64,000 nucleotides of DNA from an uncultured Pontibacter sp. (lineage in GTDB: Bacteria; Bacteroidota; Bacteroidia; Cytophagales; Hymenobacteraceae). The position numbers and the translations under genes were made by a program. This document shows, one piece after another, positions 45,489-55,077 of the stretch. Positions within the stretch are counted from its first letter, which is position 1. Each line of letters begins with the position of its first letter. Under the pieces are notes generated by a model, which was not told where the DNA came from, did not search any database, and saw nothing but the letters and a program-made list of their open reading frames with translations. The stretch spans positions 248,001 through 312,000 of the forward strand of contig NZ_CANLZM010000001.1 in assembly GCF_947495565.1 (NCBI RefSeq), written 5' to 3'.

Positions 45489-46109
45489 ATGCTAGAAGAA
45501 CTCATTATCCGCACCCTGGCCGACACCCTGCCGGACAAACCCTTAGACGGCCTTTTCCTGTTTGGGCAGACAGAAGATAACCAGCAGTCCGGTTTTGCTG
45601 TGGCCCAACGTATGCTGCAGCAGGGGCAGGTACAGAAAATTATGTTTCTGAAAACCAAACCCATGAGCGGCTACCCCGGTTTCGACAACTGGCACGCTGC
45701 ACTTACCAAGCTGGGAGTACCGGAAGAAAGTATAGAAGGCATCCCGGATCCAGGTGAACCTTATCTGCACACGCTGATAGAAGCGAAGGCAATGGTACGC
45801 CACGCCAAAGACAAAAATTACAAGCATATAGCCGTAGCGGCGGCACCGTTTCAGCAGCCTCGCGCGTTTATGGCGGCTGTTACGGCGGCACGTCTCTACT
45901 TTCCGCAGCTATACCTCTACAGCCAGCCTGGCCAGCCGTTGCCGTGGTGCCGCCAAGTAACCCACTCGCAGGGAAAAGTAGAAGACACCAGAGCAGGGCT
46001 AATTGCCGGAGAAATGGAGCGAATCAGCAAGTATAACGCAAAAGGTGATTTGGATACTATGGAGGAAGTGCTGGCATATCTGAACCGTCGTGACAATAAG
46101 CAGTTGTAA
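45489..46109 (+). CDS. YdcF/DUF218-like protein
   Basis: 206 residues, cytoplasmic by sequence. GLFLFGQTEDNQQSGFAVAQ, EAKAMVRHAKDKNYKHIAVAAAPFQQPRA and ARLYFP follow the layout of DUF218 proteins (SanA/YdcF), which have a Rossmann-like fold and bind nucleotides or act on envelope carriers. Usual members carry a membrane anchor, absent here. Family assignment is moderate and the function unknown. Confidence 0.65.
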   Translation: MLEELIIRTLADTLPDKPLDGLFLFGQTEDNQQSGFAVAQRMLQQGQVQKIMFLKTKPMSGYPGFDNWHAALTKLGVPEESIEGIPDPGEPYLHTLIEAKAMVRHAKDKNYKHIAVAAAPFQQPRAFMAAVTAARLYFPQLYLYSQPGQPLPWCRQVTHSQGKVEDTRAGLIAGEMERISKYNAKGDLDTMEEVLAYLNRRDNKQL

Positions 46110-46207
46110 ATTCTATACCTGTCATATTTTTTTATGAAAAAGTATGACAAACCTTTTATTCATGCTTCAGTTCTTAAGGAATATGTATCACCTAACTACT
46201 TAAAGCT

Positions 46208-47152
46208 ATGAAAGCATATGTTTTGAACGAGCCAGGCCAGCCTAATAATCTACAACTGCAGGAGGTAGATAAGCCAGTACCTGATAAAGGTGAGGTGCTG
46301 GTAAAAGTGAGAGCCATCAGTATAAACCCGGTAGATACCAAAACGCGTGAAGGAAAAGCGCTATACAAGCAGTTGGAAGCAGACCCTCCGGTTATACTTG
46401 GTTGGGACATATCTGGTGAGGTAGAAGCTGTAGGCGAGGGCGTAAATTACTTTAATGTGGGGGATGAGGTGTTTGGGATGGTGAATTTCCCCGGGCATGG
46501 CAAAGCCTACGCAGAGTACGTAACCGCCCCGGAATCTCACCTGGCGCACAAGCCGGAGCATATTCCGCACCACGAAGCCGCTGCCGCTACGTTGGCTGCT
46601 CTAACAGCCTGGCAGGTACTAGTACATGAAGCCAGTATTCAGCCAGGGCAGCGGGTGCTGATACATGCCGCAGCAGGTGGTGTTGGGCACTTTGCAACTC
46701 AGATTGCCCGGTACTTCAAAGCCTTTGTGATAGGCACGGCCTCTGCCAAAAATCATGAGTTTCTTAGAACAATGGGGGCTGATGAACAGATAGATTACCA
46801 TGCCTACAAAGTAGAAGATGTGGTGATGGACGCAGACATTGTATTGGACTCGCTAGGAGAGGAGAATGCCCAAAGGTCACTGGCTACTTTAAAAAACGGC
46901 GGCAAACTCATTTCCATACTTGGAGGAGCCACCGAGGCTGTACAGGCTGAGGCGAAGAAGCGCAATATTGAGGCAAAAAATTACCTGGTACACTCCAGCG
47001 GAGAAGATCAGGCAAAGCTGGCTGACCTGATGCGTGAGGGCAAGTTGCGGCCGCATGTATCGCACGTGTTCAGTTTTGAAGATTTGCCAAAGGCGCACCA
47101 GCAGGTGGAAACGCACAGAACAAATGGCAAAGTGGTGGTTACGGTAGCCTGA
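46208..47152 (+). CDS. NADP-dependent quinone oxidoreductase-like zinc-free alcohol dehydrogenase
   Basis: 314-residue medium-chain reductase. GroES-like domain: VLVKVRAISINPVDTKTREG and GWDISGEVEAVGEGV. Rossmann domain: VLIHAAAGGVGHFATQIARYF, the usual AAxGGVGxxAxQ cofactor loop. The zinc-ligand cysteines of alcohol dehydrogenases are absent, which fits the quinone reductase branch. It probably reduces quinones or enones with NADPH. Single gene; substrate not known. Confidence 0.92.
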   Translation: MKAYVLNEPGQPNNLQLQEVDKPVPDKGEVLVKVRAISINPVDTKTREGKALYKQLEADPPVILGWDISGEVEAVGEGVNYFNVGDEVFGMVNFPGHGKAYAEYVTAPESHLAHKPEHIPHHEAAAATLAALTAWQVLVHEASIQPGQRVLIHAAAGGVGHFATQIARYFKAFVIGTASAKNHEFLRTMGADEQIDYHAYKVEDVVMDADIVLDSLGEENAQRSLATLKNGGKLISILGGATEAVQAEAKKRNIEAKNYLVHSSGEDQAKLADLMREGKLRPHVSHVFSFEDLPKAHQQVETHRTNGKVVVTVA

Positions 47153-47315
47153 CAGTATCTCTATCATTCAAATAAATTCAGAAGGAAAACTATAAGTATG
47201 GCTGGCCCTTCGCCTGACGTACTAGGCCTGATACCCTGAATTGCTGCAGGCCTGCCTAAAATCCCAAAGTTTCAGGAACGAGGTACTGTACGATTTTTAA
47301 AAAGCCAGCCAATAA

Positions 47316-47359
47316 AGCTACAAATCCCTGCCACTTGCTCGTAACAGGGATTTGTAGCT
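47316..47359 (-). terminator. terminator of the CoA-transferase gene
   Basis: AGCTACAAATCCCTG (47316-47330) pairs exactly with 47345-47359, a 15-bp stem with a 14-base loop, 7 bases beyond the minus-strand stop. Confidence 0.78.
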
Positions 47360-47366
47360 AACTACC

Positions 47367-48656
47367 TTAAATGTAGCCGTAGCGCTGAAAAGCTTCCTGC
47401 TCCAGCCGCTCCCGGTGGTCTGGATGCGCAATGCTGATGAGCGCCTTGGCCCGCTGCCGCAGGTTTTTGCCATAGAGGTACGCTACACCATACTCTGTTA
47501 CTACATAATGCACGTGCGCCCTGGTAGTGGTTACGGCGGCACCCTCATTAATGAGCGGCGTAATTCTGGAGATGCCTTTGTTCGTGACAGAAGGTAGCGC
47601 GATAATCGGTTTGCCGCCTTCAGACAAGGCTGCGCCCCTGATAAAATCCATTTGCCCGCCAATGCCCGAAAACTGGTGCCTGCCAATGGTATCGGCCACA
47701 ACCTGCCCGGTCAGGTCAATTTCTATAGCGCTGTTGATGGCAGTAACTTTCGGGTTGGTGCGGATGATAGTGACGTCGTTTACATAGTCAGTGCGCTGCA
47801 TAAGTATGAGCGGGTTATCGTCCACAAAATCGTAAAGCTTACGGTTGCCTACAATAAAACCGGTGGCAATGCGGCCTGGGTGCCTCTTCTTGTGCTCATT
47901 GGTAATCACTCCTTTCTCCACCAGCTCCATAATACCGTTCGACATCATTTCGGTATGGATGCCGAGTTCCTTGTGGTTGGTCAGGTTGCTTAAAACGGCG
48001 TCTGGTATGGCACCAATGCCCATTTGCAAAGTAGCACCGTCTTCCACCATCTCTGCAATATAGTTGGCGATAGCCCTTTCTCTGTCTGTGATGCGGAGGC
48101 TGTAATCCACTTCCGGCAGTGCTTCGTTTACCTCCACCAGCACATCGAAACGCCTTATATGTATCAGGCCGTCGCCGTGGGTACGTGGCATCTGCGGGTT
48201 TACCTGCGCAATAACATGTTTGGCGCTTAGCACGGCTTCGCGGGCAATATCCACAGACACACCCAGGGAGCAGTAGCCGTGGTGGTCAGGGGGTGATACG
48301 TGCACAATAGCGACATCCAGCGGCATGTTGCCGGACCGGAAAAGTTTAGGAATCTCGCTGAGGAAAATCGGCACGTAATCGCCGCGGCCGCTGTTTACGG
48401 CATCGCGCACATTGGCCGACACAAACAGTGAGTTGATGAAGAAGGAATCTTTGTAGCGCTCTTCTGAGAGCGGGAAATCTCCGTAAGTCGAAATACTTAC
48501 CAACTCCACATCGCGCAGCGAATCGGCGCGTTCGGCCAGTTTGCGCACCAGGTACTGCGGGGTGGCGGCACTGCCTTGAATAAAAACTCGGTCTCCGGAC
48601 TTGATAACTGCCAGAGCTTCCTCAGCTGATTTGTAAGAAACGTTAGTACCAGACAT
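47367..48656 (-). CDS. acetyl-CoA hydrolase/transferase family protein (4-hydroxybutyrate CoA-transferase-like)
   Basis: 429 residues from the ATG at 48656; a longer frame to 48710 adds 18 residues that read through the pgk terminator and is rejected. Family segments: GDRVFIQGSAATPQYLV, VHVSPPDHHGYCSLGVSVD, QMGIGAIPDAVLSNL with the following HTEMMSNG, and GGQMDFIRGAALSEGGKPI, where the catalytic glutamate lies in the first of these regions (HTEM). It moves CoA between short acyl groups such as acetate and butyrate. It lies directly downstream of pgk but after a hairpin. Confidence 0.9.
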   Translation of the reverse strand: MSGTNVSYKSAEEALAVIKSGDRVFIQGSAATPQYLVRKLAERADSLRDVELVSISTYGDFPLSEERYKDSFFINSLFVSANVRDAVNSGRGDYVPIFLSEIPKLFRSGNMPLDVAIVHVSPPDHHGYCSLGVSVDIAREAVLSAKHVIAQVNPQMPRTHGDGLIHIRRFDVLVEVNEALPEVDYSLRITDRERAIANYIAEMVEDGATLQMGIGAIPDAVLSNLTNHKELGIHTEMMSNGIMELVEKGVITNEHKKRHPGRIATGFIVGNRKLYDFVDDNPLILMQRTDYVNDVTIIRTNPKVTAINSAIEIDLTGQVVADTIGRHQFSGIGGQMDFIRGAALSEGGKPIIALPSVTNKGISRITPLINEGAAVTTTRAHVHYVVTEYGVAYLYGKNLRQRAKALISIAHPDHRERLEQEAFQRYGYI

Positions 48657-48671
48657 AGCTTTAAAATAAAT

Positions 48672-48698
48672 CTGCCCTTCCTGGTGAGGGAAGGGCAG
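48672..48698 (-). terminator. terminator of pgk
   Basis: CTGCCCTTCC (48672-48681) pairs exactly with GGAAGGGCAG (48689-48698). On the minus strand the hairpin begins 12 bases after the pgk stop and is followed by ATTTATTTTA; it lies between pgk and the CoA-transferase start. Confidence 0.8.
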
Positions 48699-48709
48699 TA
48701 AGTGTAACA

Positions 48710-49909
48710 TTAGTAATCGGTGCGTTCCAGGGCGGCTACCCCTGGCAGGGTTTTTCCTTCCATATATTCTAGTAAGGCACCGCCGCCGGTGGATACGTAG
48801 GACACACGGTCGGTGTAGCCAAATTTGTTTACAGCTGCGGCAGAGTCTCCGCCACCTATCAGGGAGTAGGCGCCGTTGGCTGTGGCGGCTACTACGGCAT
48901 CGGCCACGGCCTCGGTACCTACCGAGAAGTTAGACATCTCAAACACGCCCATCGGACCGTTCCAAAGTATAGTTTTGGAGTTAGCGATTACGGCAGCGTA
49001 CTGCTCGCGCGCATCAGGGCCAATGTCTAGTCCCATCCAGTTCTGCGGGATGTGGTGGCTCAGCTTTGTATCTACATTAGCATCGTTGCTGAAGGCATCG
49101 GCTATCACAGAGTCCACCGGAATCATAATGTTTACGCCCTTGTCCTTCGCCATTTTGATGAGGCGGTTTGCCAGCTCCAGCTTGTCTTCTTCCACCAATG
49201 AAGAACCAATCTGGCCGCCGTCGGCTTTCACGAAGGTATAAGACATGCCGCCACCAATCAGCAGGTTGTCCACGCGGTCGAGCAGTTTTTCGATGATCAG
49301 GATTTTATCAGAGATCTTGGCGCCGCCCATAATAGCAGTGTAAGGGCGCTCGGAATTGTCCAGCACGCGGCGTGCGTTCTCCAGCTCGGCCTGCATCACG
49401 TAGCCCATCATTTTATCGTTCGGGAAGTAACGTGCTATAACAGCCGTGGAGGCGTGCTCGCGGTGAGCAGTACCGAAGGCATCATTTACATACATATCAC
49501 CCAGCGTAGAAAGCTCTTTCGCAAAATCAGGGTCTCCTTTTTCCTCCGCCTTATGAAAGCGCAGGTTCTCCAGCAGCAGGATTTCGCCAGGCTGCAGTTC
49601 ATGTGCCAGCTGCGCCGCCTCAGGGCCAACGCAATCCGGGGCAAAAAGTACGCGGGTGTTAAACTCCTGCTCCAGGCGAGCTACCAGGTGGCGCAGCGAG
49701 TACTTCTCCTCAGGGCCAGTTTTAGGGCGGCCAAGGTGCGACATCAGGATAACAGCGCCGCCATCTTGTAAAATCTTGTTGATAGTTGGCACGGCAGCCC
49801 GGATGCGTGTATCGTCGGTGATCTTATATTCGCTGTCAAGCGGCACGTTGAAATCTACGCGCACCAAAGCTCTCTTACCGGCGAAGTTATACTCATCTAT
49901 TGTTCTCAT
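48710..49909 (-). CDS. pgk: phosphoglycerate kinase
   Basis: Glycolytic enzyme making ATP from 1,3-bisphosphoglycerate. [13 protein letters not shown] and MSHLGRPK bind substrate; GGAKISDKI and the nucleotide segment [18 protein letters not shown] and [20 protein letters not shown] are diagnostic. Length 399 is standard. A TATATTTG box on the minus strand (49985-49978) lies about 70 bases upstream. Monocistronic with its own terminator. Confidence 0.97.
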   Translation of the reverse strand: MRTIDEYNFAGKRALVRVDFNVPLDSEYKITDDTRIRAAVPTINKILQDGGAVILMSHLGRPKTGPEEKYSLRHLVARLEQEFNTRVLFAPDCVGPEAAQLAHELQPGEILLLENLRFHKAEEKGDPDFAKELSTLGDMYVNDAFGTAHREHASTAVIARYFPNDKMMGYVMQAELENARRVLDNSERPYTAIMGGAKISDKILIIEKLLDRVDNLLIGGGMSYTFVKADGGQIGSSLVEEDKLELANRLIKMAKDKGVNIMIPVDSVIADAFSNDANVDTKLSHHIPQNWMGLDIGPDAREQYAAVIANSKTILWNGPMGVFEMSNFSVGTEAVADAVVAATANGAYSLIGGGDSAAAVNKFGYTDRVSYVSTGGGALLEYMEGKTLPGVAALERTDY

Positions 49910-50273
49910 GGGGTTTGGTTATGATTTTGTAAAAGCGTTAACTCGTTTTTCGTGATTTGCAGAAAATAGTTGCTCTACAAATATAGCGATTTACCTATTG
50001 TATGATAATCGGAGAGGGGCAAAAGGCGATATACTTCATGTTTAGGTCTCTGCAGTGGGCTGTTTAACCCAGGTTACTAATTACAACTTGAATTTTTACA
50101 AGCGTGTAGAAGGTGCAATTTTGGGGGTTGATGCAGGTGTGAGTTTTAACCAGCAATTAGCAAGTATAAAACTGCCTTATAAACCGCATAAAAACTGGTA
50201 AAAGAAAAATGGCTAAACCGCTGATTTATACTTCAGCGATTTAGCCACTTCACTTAGTGATATTGTTAAAAGA
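49910..50273. other. intergenic region between pgk and the mutase gene
   Basis: 364 bases. It contains the pgk promoter candidate and, at 50210-50247, a 15-bp stem with one G-T mismatch (arms 50210-50224 and 50233-50247) followed on the minus strand by ATTTTTCTTTT, the terminator of the mutase gene. The loop of that hairpin holds TATACT. No gene was found. Confidence 0.6.
49978..49985 (-). promoter_or_regulatory. candidate -7 box of pgk
   Basis: Minus-strand TATATTTG matches TAnnTTTG, 69 bases before the pgk start; no TTG at the best distance was seen. Confidence 0.4.
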
Positions 50274-52007
50274 TTACTTCAGTTTCAGGTCTTTGAGGAT
50301 CTGCTCTATTTTCTGGTTCAGCTTCTGCTCCGTAGCCTCATAATCGTTGGCAGAGGCAAGCGGCTCTTTCACGCTGATGTAGAACTTGATTTTTGGCTCG
50401 GTACCGGACGGCCGGGCGGATACTTTGGTGCCGTCTTCCGTCAGGTATTGCAACACGTTAGAGCTTTCCAGCTTCAGTTTGTGCTCCTCACCGGTCATGA
50501 TAACTTTGCGGGTGCTCATTTTGTAGTCGTGCACCTCTATGATGTTAGAGCCGGCAACCTGCTTAGGCGGGTTGCTGCGCATGTCGGCCATCATCTGCTG
50601 GATTTCCTCGGCACCGCGCTGGCCTTTTTTGGTGATGGAAAGCAGATCTTCTTTGTAGAAGTTATACTTAGCATACATTTCCACCATCATTTCGAACAGG
50701 CTCTGGCCATTGTCTTTAGCGACGGCGGCCATTTCCGCAATAAGGGCGCAGGCCGAGATAGCGTCTTTGTCGCGCACAAAGTCACCGATCATGTAGCCGT
50801 AGCTTTCTTCGCCGCCGCCAATGTATACTTCCTGGCCTTCTTTTTCACGGATTACCTCTGCAATGTATTTGAAGCCGGTCAGCGTCTCATACATCGTCAC
50901 GTTGTAGCTTTCGGCAATCTCTTTGATCAGGTCGGTGGTTACGATGGTTTTCACTACAAACTCTTTGCCAGTTAGCTTATCGGCTTTCTGCCACGCCTGC
51001 AGCAGGTAGTTGATGAGCAGCGCACCGGTCTGGTTTCCGTTCAGGAGCACAAACTCGCCTTTCTGGTTTTTCACGGCAATGCCTACGCGATCCGAGTCCG
51101 GGTCTGTAGCCAGCACTAAATCCGCATCAATTTCTTTTGCCTTGTTCAGGGCCAGCGTCATGGCTTCTTTCTCTTCCGGGTTCGGATACACTACCGTCGG
51201 GAAGTTGCCGTTTGGCTCTGCCTGCTCCTCTACTACATGCACATTGGTAAAACCGAAGCGCTGCAGCACCTCCGGCACCAACGTAATGCCTGTGCCGTGG
51301 ATGGAGGAGAAAACAATTTTGAGATCGTGCTGGCGCTTAATGGCCTCCTGCGAAATAGACAGCTTCTGCACTTCCTGCATATAAGCTTCATCTATCTCCT
51401 TGCCGATCATCTCGATCAGGTCAGGGTTTGGCTGAAACTTCACCTCATCAATAGAAGTAATTTTGTTTACTTCGCCGATGATATTTTTATCATGCGGGGC
51501 CGTTACCTGGGCGCCGTCGTTCCAGTATACTTTGTAGCCGTTATACTCTTTCGGGTTGTGCGATGCCGTTACCACCACACCGCTCTGGCAACCCAAATGG
51601 CGAATGGCAAAGGAAAGCTCCGGCGTTGGGCGCAGCGCCTCAAACAAGTATACTTTAATGCCGTTGGCAGAAAAAATCTCAGCGGCGATGCGGGCAAACA
51701 GATCAGAGTTGTTGCGGCAGTCGTGGGCGATGGCCACTTTTACCTGCTCCCCCGGAAAATTCTGCTTCAGGTAGTTGCAAAGGCCTTGTGTGGCCATGCC
51801 TAACGTATAACGGTTCATACGGTTGCTGCCCGCACCCATAATGCCGCGCAAGCCGCCGGTGCCAAATTCCAGGTCTCGGTAAAACGCATCCGACAGCGCT
51901 TCGTGCTCGTTGCGCTCCAGCAAGCCGCTGATCTCACTTTTTGTAGCCTCGTCGTAGTTACCGGAAAGCCACTGGTCTATTTTCTGTTTTATGGACTGGT
52001 CTATCAT
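50274..52007 (-). CDS. phosphoglucomutase/phosphomannomutase family protein (alpha-D-phosphohexomutase)
   Basis: 577 residues from the ATG at 52007; the longer frame adds 25 residues without family support. The phosphoserine loop is VVVTASHNPKEYNGYK, the metal loop DPDSDRVGIA, the sugar loop GGGEESYGYMIGD and the phosphate-binding loop ARPSGTEPKIKFY. GTGGLRGIMGAGSNRMN at the start places it with the long PGM2-like enzymes rather than the 450-residue ManB type. It interconverts hexose-1- and 6-phosphates. Confidence 0.93.
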   Translation of the reverse strand: MIDQSIKQKIDQWLSGNYDEATKSEISGLLERNEHEALSDAFYRDLEFGTGGLRGIMGAGSNRMNRYTLGMATQGLCNYLKQNFPGEQVKVAIAHDCRNNSDLFARIAAEIFSANGIKVYLFEALRPTPELSFAIRHLGCQSGVVVTASHNPKEYNGYKVYWNDGAQVTAPHDKNIIGEVNKITSIDEVKFQPNPDLIEMIGKEIDEAYMQEVQKLSISQEAIKRQHDLKIVFSSIHGTGITLVPEVLQRFGFTNVHVVEEQAEPNGNFPTVVYPNPEEKEAMTLALNKAKEIDADLVLATDPDSDRVGIAVKNQKGEFVLLNGNQTGALLINYLLQAWQKADKLTGKEFVVKTIVTTDLIKEIAESYNVTMYETLTGFKYIAEVIREKEGQEVYIGGGEESYGYMIGDFVRDKDAISACALIAEMAAVAKDNGQSLFEMMVEMYAKYNFYKEDLLSITKKGQRGAEEIQQMMADMRSNPPKQVAGSNIIEVHDYKMSTRKVIMTGEEHKLKLESSNVLQYLTEDGTKVSARPSGTEPKIKFYISVKEPLASANDYEATEQKLNQKIEQILKDLKLK

Positions 52008-52206
52008 AGTCTGTTTTTGCTGATGTGTTAGTAGCCGTAATCTCTTCTTTAAGTATAGTGCCGCCGGCATGGCAGGCATCAAGACAAAAAATCACACCAG
52101 CTCTTGTTGTACCCAAAGCACAATCGAAGAACTGGTGTGAAATATAGTTATATCAAAATAAAGGTATTTTAGCCACAATTACACGCGGCTATACTTTATT
52201 TTTAGC

Positions 52207-53331
52207 CTAAAGGTTGCCGCGCAGCTCCTGTTCGCGCTCAATGGCTTCAAACAATGCCTTAAAATTGCCTTTGCCAAACGATTTAGCCCCCTTGCGCTGA
52301 ATAATTTCATAGAACACGGTTGGTCTGTCTTCCACCGGTTTTGTGAAAATCTGTAGCAGGTAACCTTCGTCGTCGCGGTCTACCAGAATGTTGAGCTTCT
52401 TCAGGTCTTCCATGTCCTCGTCAATGTCGCCAATGCGCTCAAACAGGTCGTCGTAGTATGTCTCTGGTACGTATAAGAACTCCACCCCACGGCGGCGCAG
52501 TTCACTCACGGTATGCAGAATATCGTTGGTAGCCACGGCAATGTGCTGTACTCCGGCTCCGCGGTAAAACTCAAGGTACTCGTCTATCTGCGATTTTTTC
52601 TTTCCTTCGGCCGGCTCGTTTATCGGGAATTTAATGTAACCGTTTCCGTTGGATACTACTTTAGACATCAGGGCAGTGTACTCGGTGCTAATGTCTTTAT
52701 CGTCGAAGGTCAGGAGCAGTTTGAAGCCCATCACATCTTCGTAAAATTTCACCCACTCGTTCATCTGGCCCAGCTCCACGTTTCCTACGCAGTGATCTAC
52801 ATACTTCAGGCCAACCGGCTCAATGTCAAGTATATTTTGCTTCGGAACAAAACCCGGCATAAACACACCATTATAGTTTTTGCGCTCCACAAAAGTATGG
52901 ATGGTATCGCCGTAAGTATGGATGGAGGCTACTTTCACCTCGCCGTGCTCGTCGGTGATGGTTTTGGGCTCCATGGCCGGTTTAGCGCCACGCCCCACTG
53001 TGCCACGAAAGGCTTCCTCGGCATCATCCACCCAAAGGGCCAGCACCTTTACACCGTCGCCGTGCTGGAGCACATGCTTTGATATTTCGGAATTAGGGTC
53101 CAGAGAGGTGGTAAGCACCAGGCGTATTTTCTCCTGCTGCACCACATAGGAGGCACGGTCGCGCACGCCGGTTTCGGGACCAGCATAAGCCACCAGCTTA
53201 AAGCCGAAGGCAGTCTGGTAGAAGTGAGCGGCTTGCTTGGCGTTGCCTACGTAAAACTCAATATGGTCTGTGCCGTTTAAGGGCAGGATATCTTTAGCTA
53301 CAGTTTCTGAAGTTACGGTCTTGGTATTCAT
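52207..53331 (-). CDS. hpd: 4-hydroxyphenylpyruvate dioxygenase
   Basis: Fe(II) dioxygenase of tyrosine breakdown, making homogentisate. Two vicinal-oxygen-chelate domains: DHIEFYVGNAKQAAHFY at the N-terminus and KYVDHCVGNVELGQMNEWVKFYEDV, whose His is the first iron ligand, with GVQHIAVATNDI (second His) and a C-terminal glutamate in TVFYEIIQR as the third. RKGAKSFGKGNFKALFEAIEREQELRGNL is split here only by its length and closes the enzyme. The ATG at 53331 gives 374 residues; the 24-residue upstream extension lacks support. No hmgA neighbour in view. Confidence 0.95.
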   Translation of the reverse strand: MNTKTVTSETVAKDILPLNGTDHIEFYVGNAKQAAHFYQTAFGFKLVAYAGPETGVRDRASYVVQQEKIRLVLTTSLDPNSEISKHVLQHGDGVKVLALWVDDAEEAFRGTVGRGAKPAMEPKTITDEHGEVKVASIHTYGDTIHTFVERKNYNGVFMPGFVPKQNILDIEPVGLKYVDHCVGNVELGQMNEWVKFYEDVMGFKLLLTFDDKDISTEYTALMSKVVSNGNGYIKFPINEPAEGKKKSQIDEYLEFYRGAGVQHIAVATNDILHTVSELRRRGVEFLYVPETYYDDLFERIGDIDEDMEDLKKLNILVDRDDEGYLLQIFTKPVEDRPTVFYEIIQRKGAKSFGKGNFKALFEAIEREQELRGNL

Positions 53332-53480
53332 AGTCTGTTCGGAAAGGTTTACAATTATACTACGTAAAAATACATCTTTTACTTTAGTATCAAAACGATG
53401 CAAGCCTCAGACAAATTATCAAACCTATTTCTTGCAATTGCTAAGGCATGTTTCCAACTTTGTAAAAAATACGAGACAAC

Positions 53481-53879
53481 ATGAACGCAAAAGCCCTGAA
53501 CGAGTCCATTGTGGCCATCCTGGAGAAGAAGCAAGAGTTACGAGCGCTTGACTACAACGATGCGCGCTATGATGACATAGAGGAAGAGCTGCACGACCTG
53601 GAAGACGATTTTAATGAAGAGTACGGCGATGAGCTGGAGGATGTGCTGGAGGATGTGCACGGCAAAATAAAGTCTGATGCCGATATCCTGCTGCCAACCG
53701 CTTACCTGGCCAGCTCGCTGGACGGCAAAGAGCTGGAAGAAGGCGATGATAACGAAGGCGTTTGGGTAGAGTCAGATTCTTTTCCGGGTGTGGAGATGCG
53801 CCTGGTGCTGGTAGCTAACCCGCCACGCGTGCTGCTGGTGCTTGCAGACCAGGAGCGTGTACTCTGGAAAGCTGAGTAA
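53481..53879 (+). CDS. acidic conserved hypothetical protein
   Basis: 132 residues, not a family I recognise. The first half is highly acidic and helical (YDDIEEELHDLEDDFNEEYGDEL), the second half beta-like (GVEMRLVLVANPPRVLLVLADQERVLWKAE). It is soluble and has no signal peptide. GC content and codon use match neighbours. A clear ATG after an AT-rich leader and a strong terminator at 53922 support a real monocistronic gene. Confidence 0.78.
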   Translation: MNAKALNESIVAILEKKQELRALDYNDARYDDIEEELHDLEDDFNEEYGDELEDVLEDVHGKIKSDADILLPTAYLASSLDGKELEEGDDNEGVWVESDSFPGVEMRLVLVANPPRVLLVLADQERVLWKAE

Positions 53880-53921
53880 ATAAGATTTGACTTTAGTAGC
53901 CTTCGGGCTGCCGATTTATAC

Positions 53922-53964
53922 TTGCCGCACTTGCCAAAGCCTTGAGCTTAGGTTGGTGCGGCAA
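53922..53964 (+). terminator. terminator after the acidic protein gene
   Basis: TTGCCGCAC (53922-53930) pairs with GTGCGGCAA (53956-53964), followed by seven T. The loop is 25 bases. Confidence 0.75.
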
Positions 53965-54009
53965 TTTTTTTGTAGTTGATAAACGTAGGAATATGGCTAT
54001 ATTTTATTA

Positions 54010-54040
54010 GTTTAGAAATATGTGACATATTTTTCTAAAC
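54010..54040. repeat. AT-rich near-palindrome upstream of the GIY-YIG gene
   Basis: GTTTAGAAATATGT (54010-54023) pairs with ACATATTTTTCTAAAC (54025-54040), with two unpaired bases on the right side, about 40 bases before the ATG. It could be an operator for self-regulation or part of an insertion junction. Confidence 0.55.
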
Positions 54041-54080
54041 AGATTGATGAGAAACTATACTTAAATAGTGAAACAACTTA

Positions 54081-54959
54081 ATGGGAAAGAAACTAACAAT
54101 TTACATGATAGATGGGACTGAATATGGCCCAAGATTAGGTGAGATTGGTAATTGGGTTGGTAAAGCTGTTTTTTGTCCGAGACCTTCCGTAAATAAAATC
54201 ATAAATAGACCCGAATTTGATAATCCAGGTATTTATTGTCTGAAAGGTGATCCGAGTGATGACACTTTTGATGAAAAGATTTACATAGGAGAAGCAGAAA
54301 ACATTAGGTCAAGATTAAAGCAGCATTTAAGCGATCCGAATAGAGATTTTAAGGAGTTAATCTTTTTTGTTAGCAAAGATGAACTTCTTACTAAGACTCA
54401 AATAAGATATCTAGAGTCTAGGCTTGTACAAATTGCAATTGAAGCTAAAACTGCTCAAATTGATAATGGAAACTCACCAAGTTTACCAACTCTACATGAA
54501 GCGGACATTTCTGATATGGAATATTTTCTTGATCAAATTAAGTTAATACTACCTGTCATGGGTTTTAAGTTTCTCATTTCATCAACCATTAAACCATCAC
54601 AAAGTGAAAGTAAAAATCCTCTTGATGAAGTGCATGAAACTTATTTTATTAGAACTAAATCTTTCAAAGCAACAATGAAAGAAACTGATCAAGGTTATAT
54701 TGTTTTAAAGGGAAGCGAAGCTAAAAAATCTCTCTCTAACTCCTGTACAGATACTTACCGAAATATGAGAAGGCGACTTGTTGAAACTAGAATACTAGTT
54801 GAACAGATTGATAAGTTAGTTTTTGCTGAAGATGCCATCTTTAATAGTCCTAGTGCTGCATCAAACATGATATTAGGTAGAAACTCAAATGGGTTTACAG
54901 AATGGGTAAATAAGGATGGGTTAACCTTCAAATATGTTCAGGAAAAAATTAATAACTGA
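54081..54959 (+). CDS. GIY-YIG nuclease-domain protein with C-terminal DUF4357-like domain
   Basis: 292 residues. The GIY-YIG fold begins at GIYCLKG (50-56) and KIYIGEAENIRSRLKQHL (67-84), with the conserved arginines after YIG; the glutamate and asparagine further on complete the site less clearly. The C-terminal 90 residues (YIVLKGSEAKKS to GRNSNGFTEWVNKDG) match the DUF4357 pattern. Sampled lines of the gene are 25-40% GC, against about 50% around it, and it contains no AAGTATA word, so it was likely acquired. The role is unknown; DNA cleavage in defence or mobility is possible. Confidence 0.85.
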   Translation: MGKKLTIYMIDGTEYGPRLGEIGNWVGKAVFCPRPSVNKIINRPEFDNPGIYCLKGDPSDDTFDEKIYIGEAENIRSRLKQHLSDPNRDFKELIFFVSKDELLTKTQIRYLESRLVQIAIEAKTAQIDNGNSPSLPTLHEADISDMEYFLDQIKLILPVMGFKFLISSTIKPSQSESKNPLDEVHETYFIRTKSFKATMKETDQGYIVLKGSEAKKSLSNSCTDTYRNMRRRLVETRILVEQIDKLVFAEDAIFNSPSAASNMILGRNSNGFTEWVNKDGLTFKYVQEKINN

Positions 54960-55077
54960 CAGTTGAATAAAAAGCACTAAGATTATCTAGTAAAGATGTA
55001 ACTATTAAGAGAAGCTCATTTATATTATCAGGTACTTTAAATTCGCACAATAGTTATATTTCATATTATAATATTTT

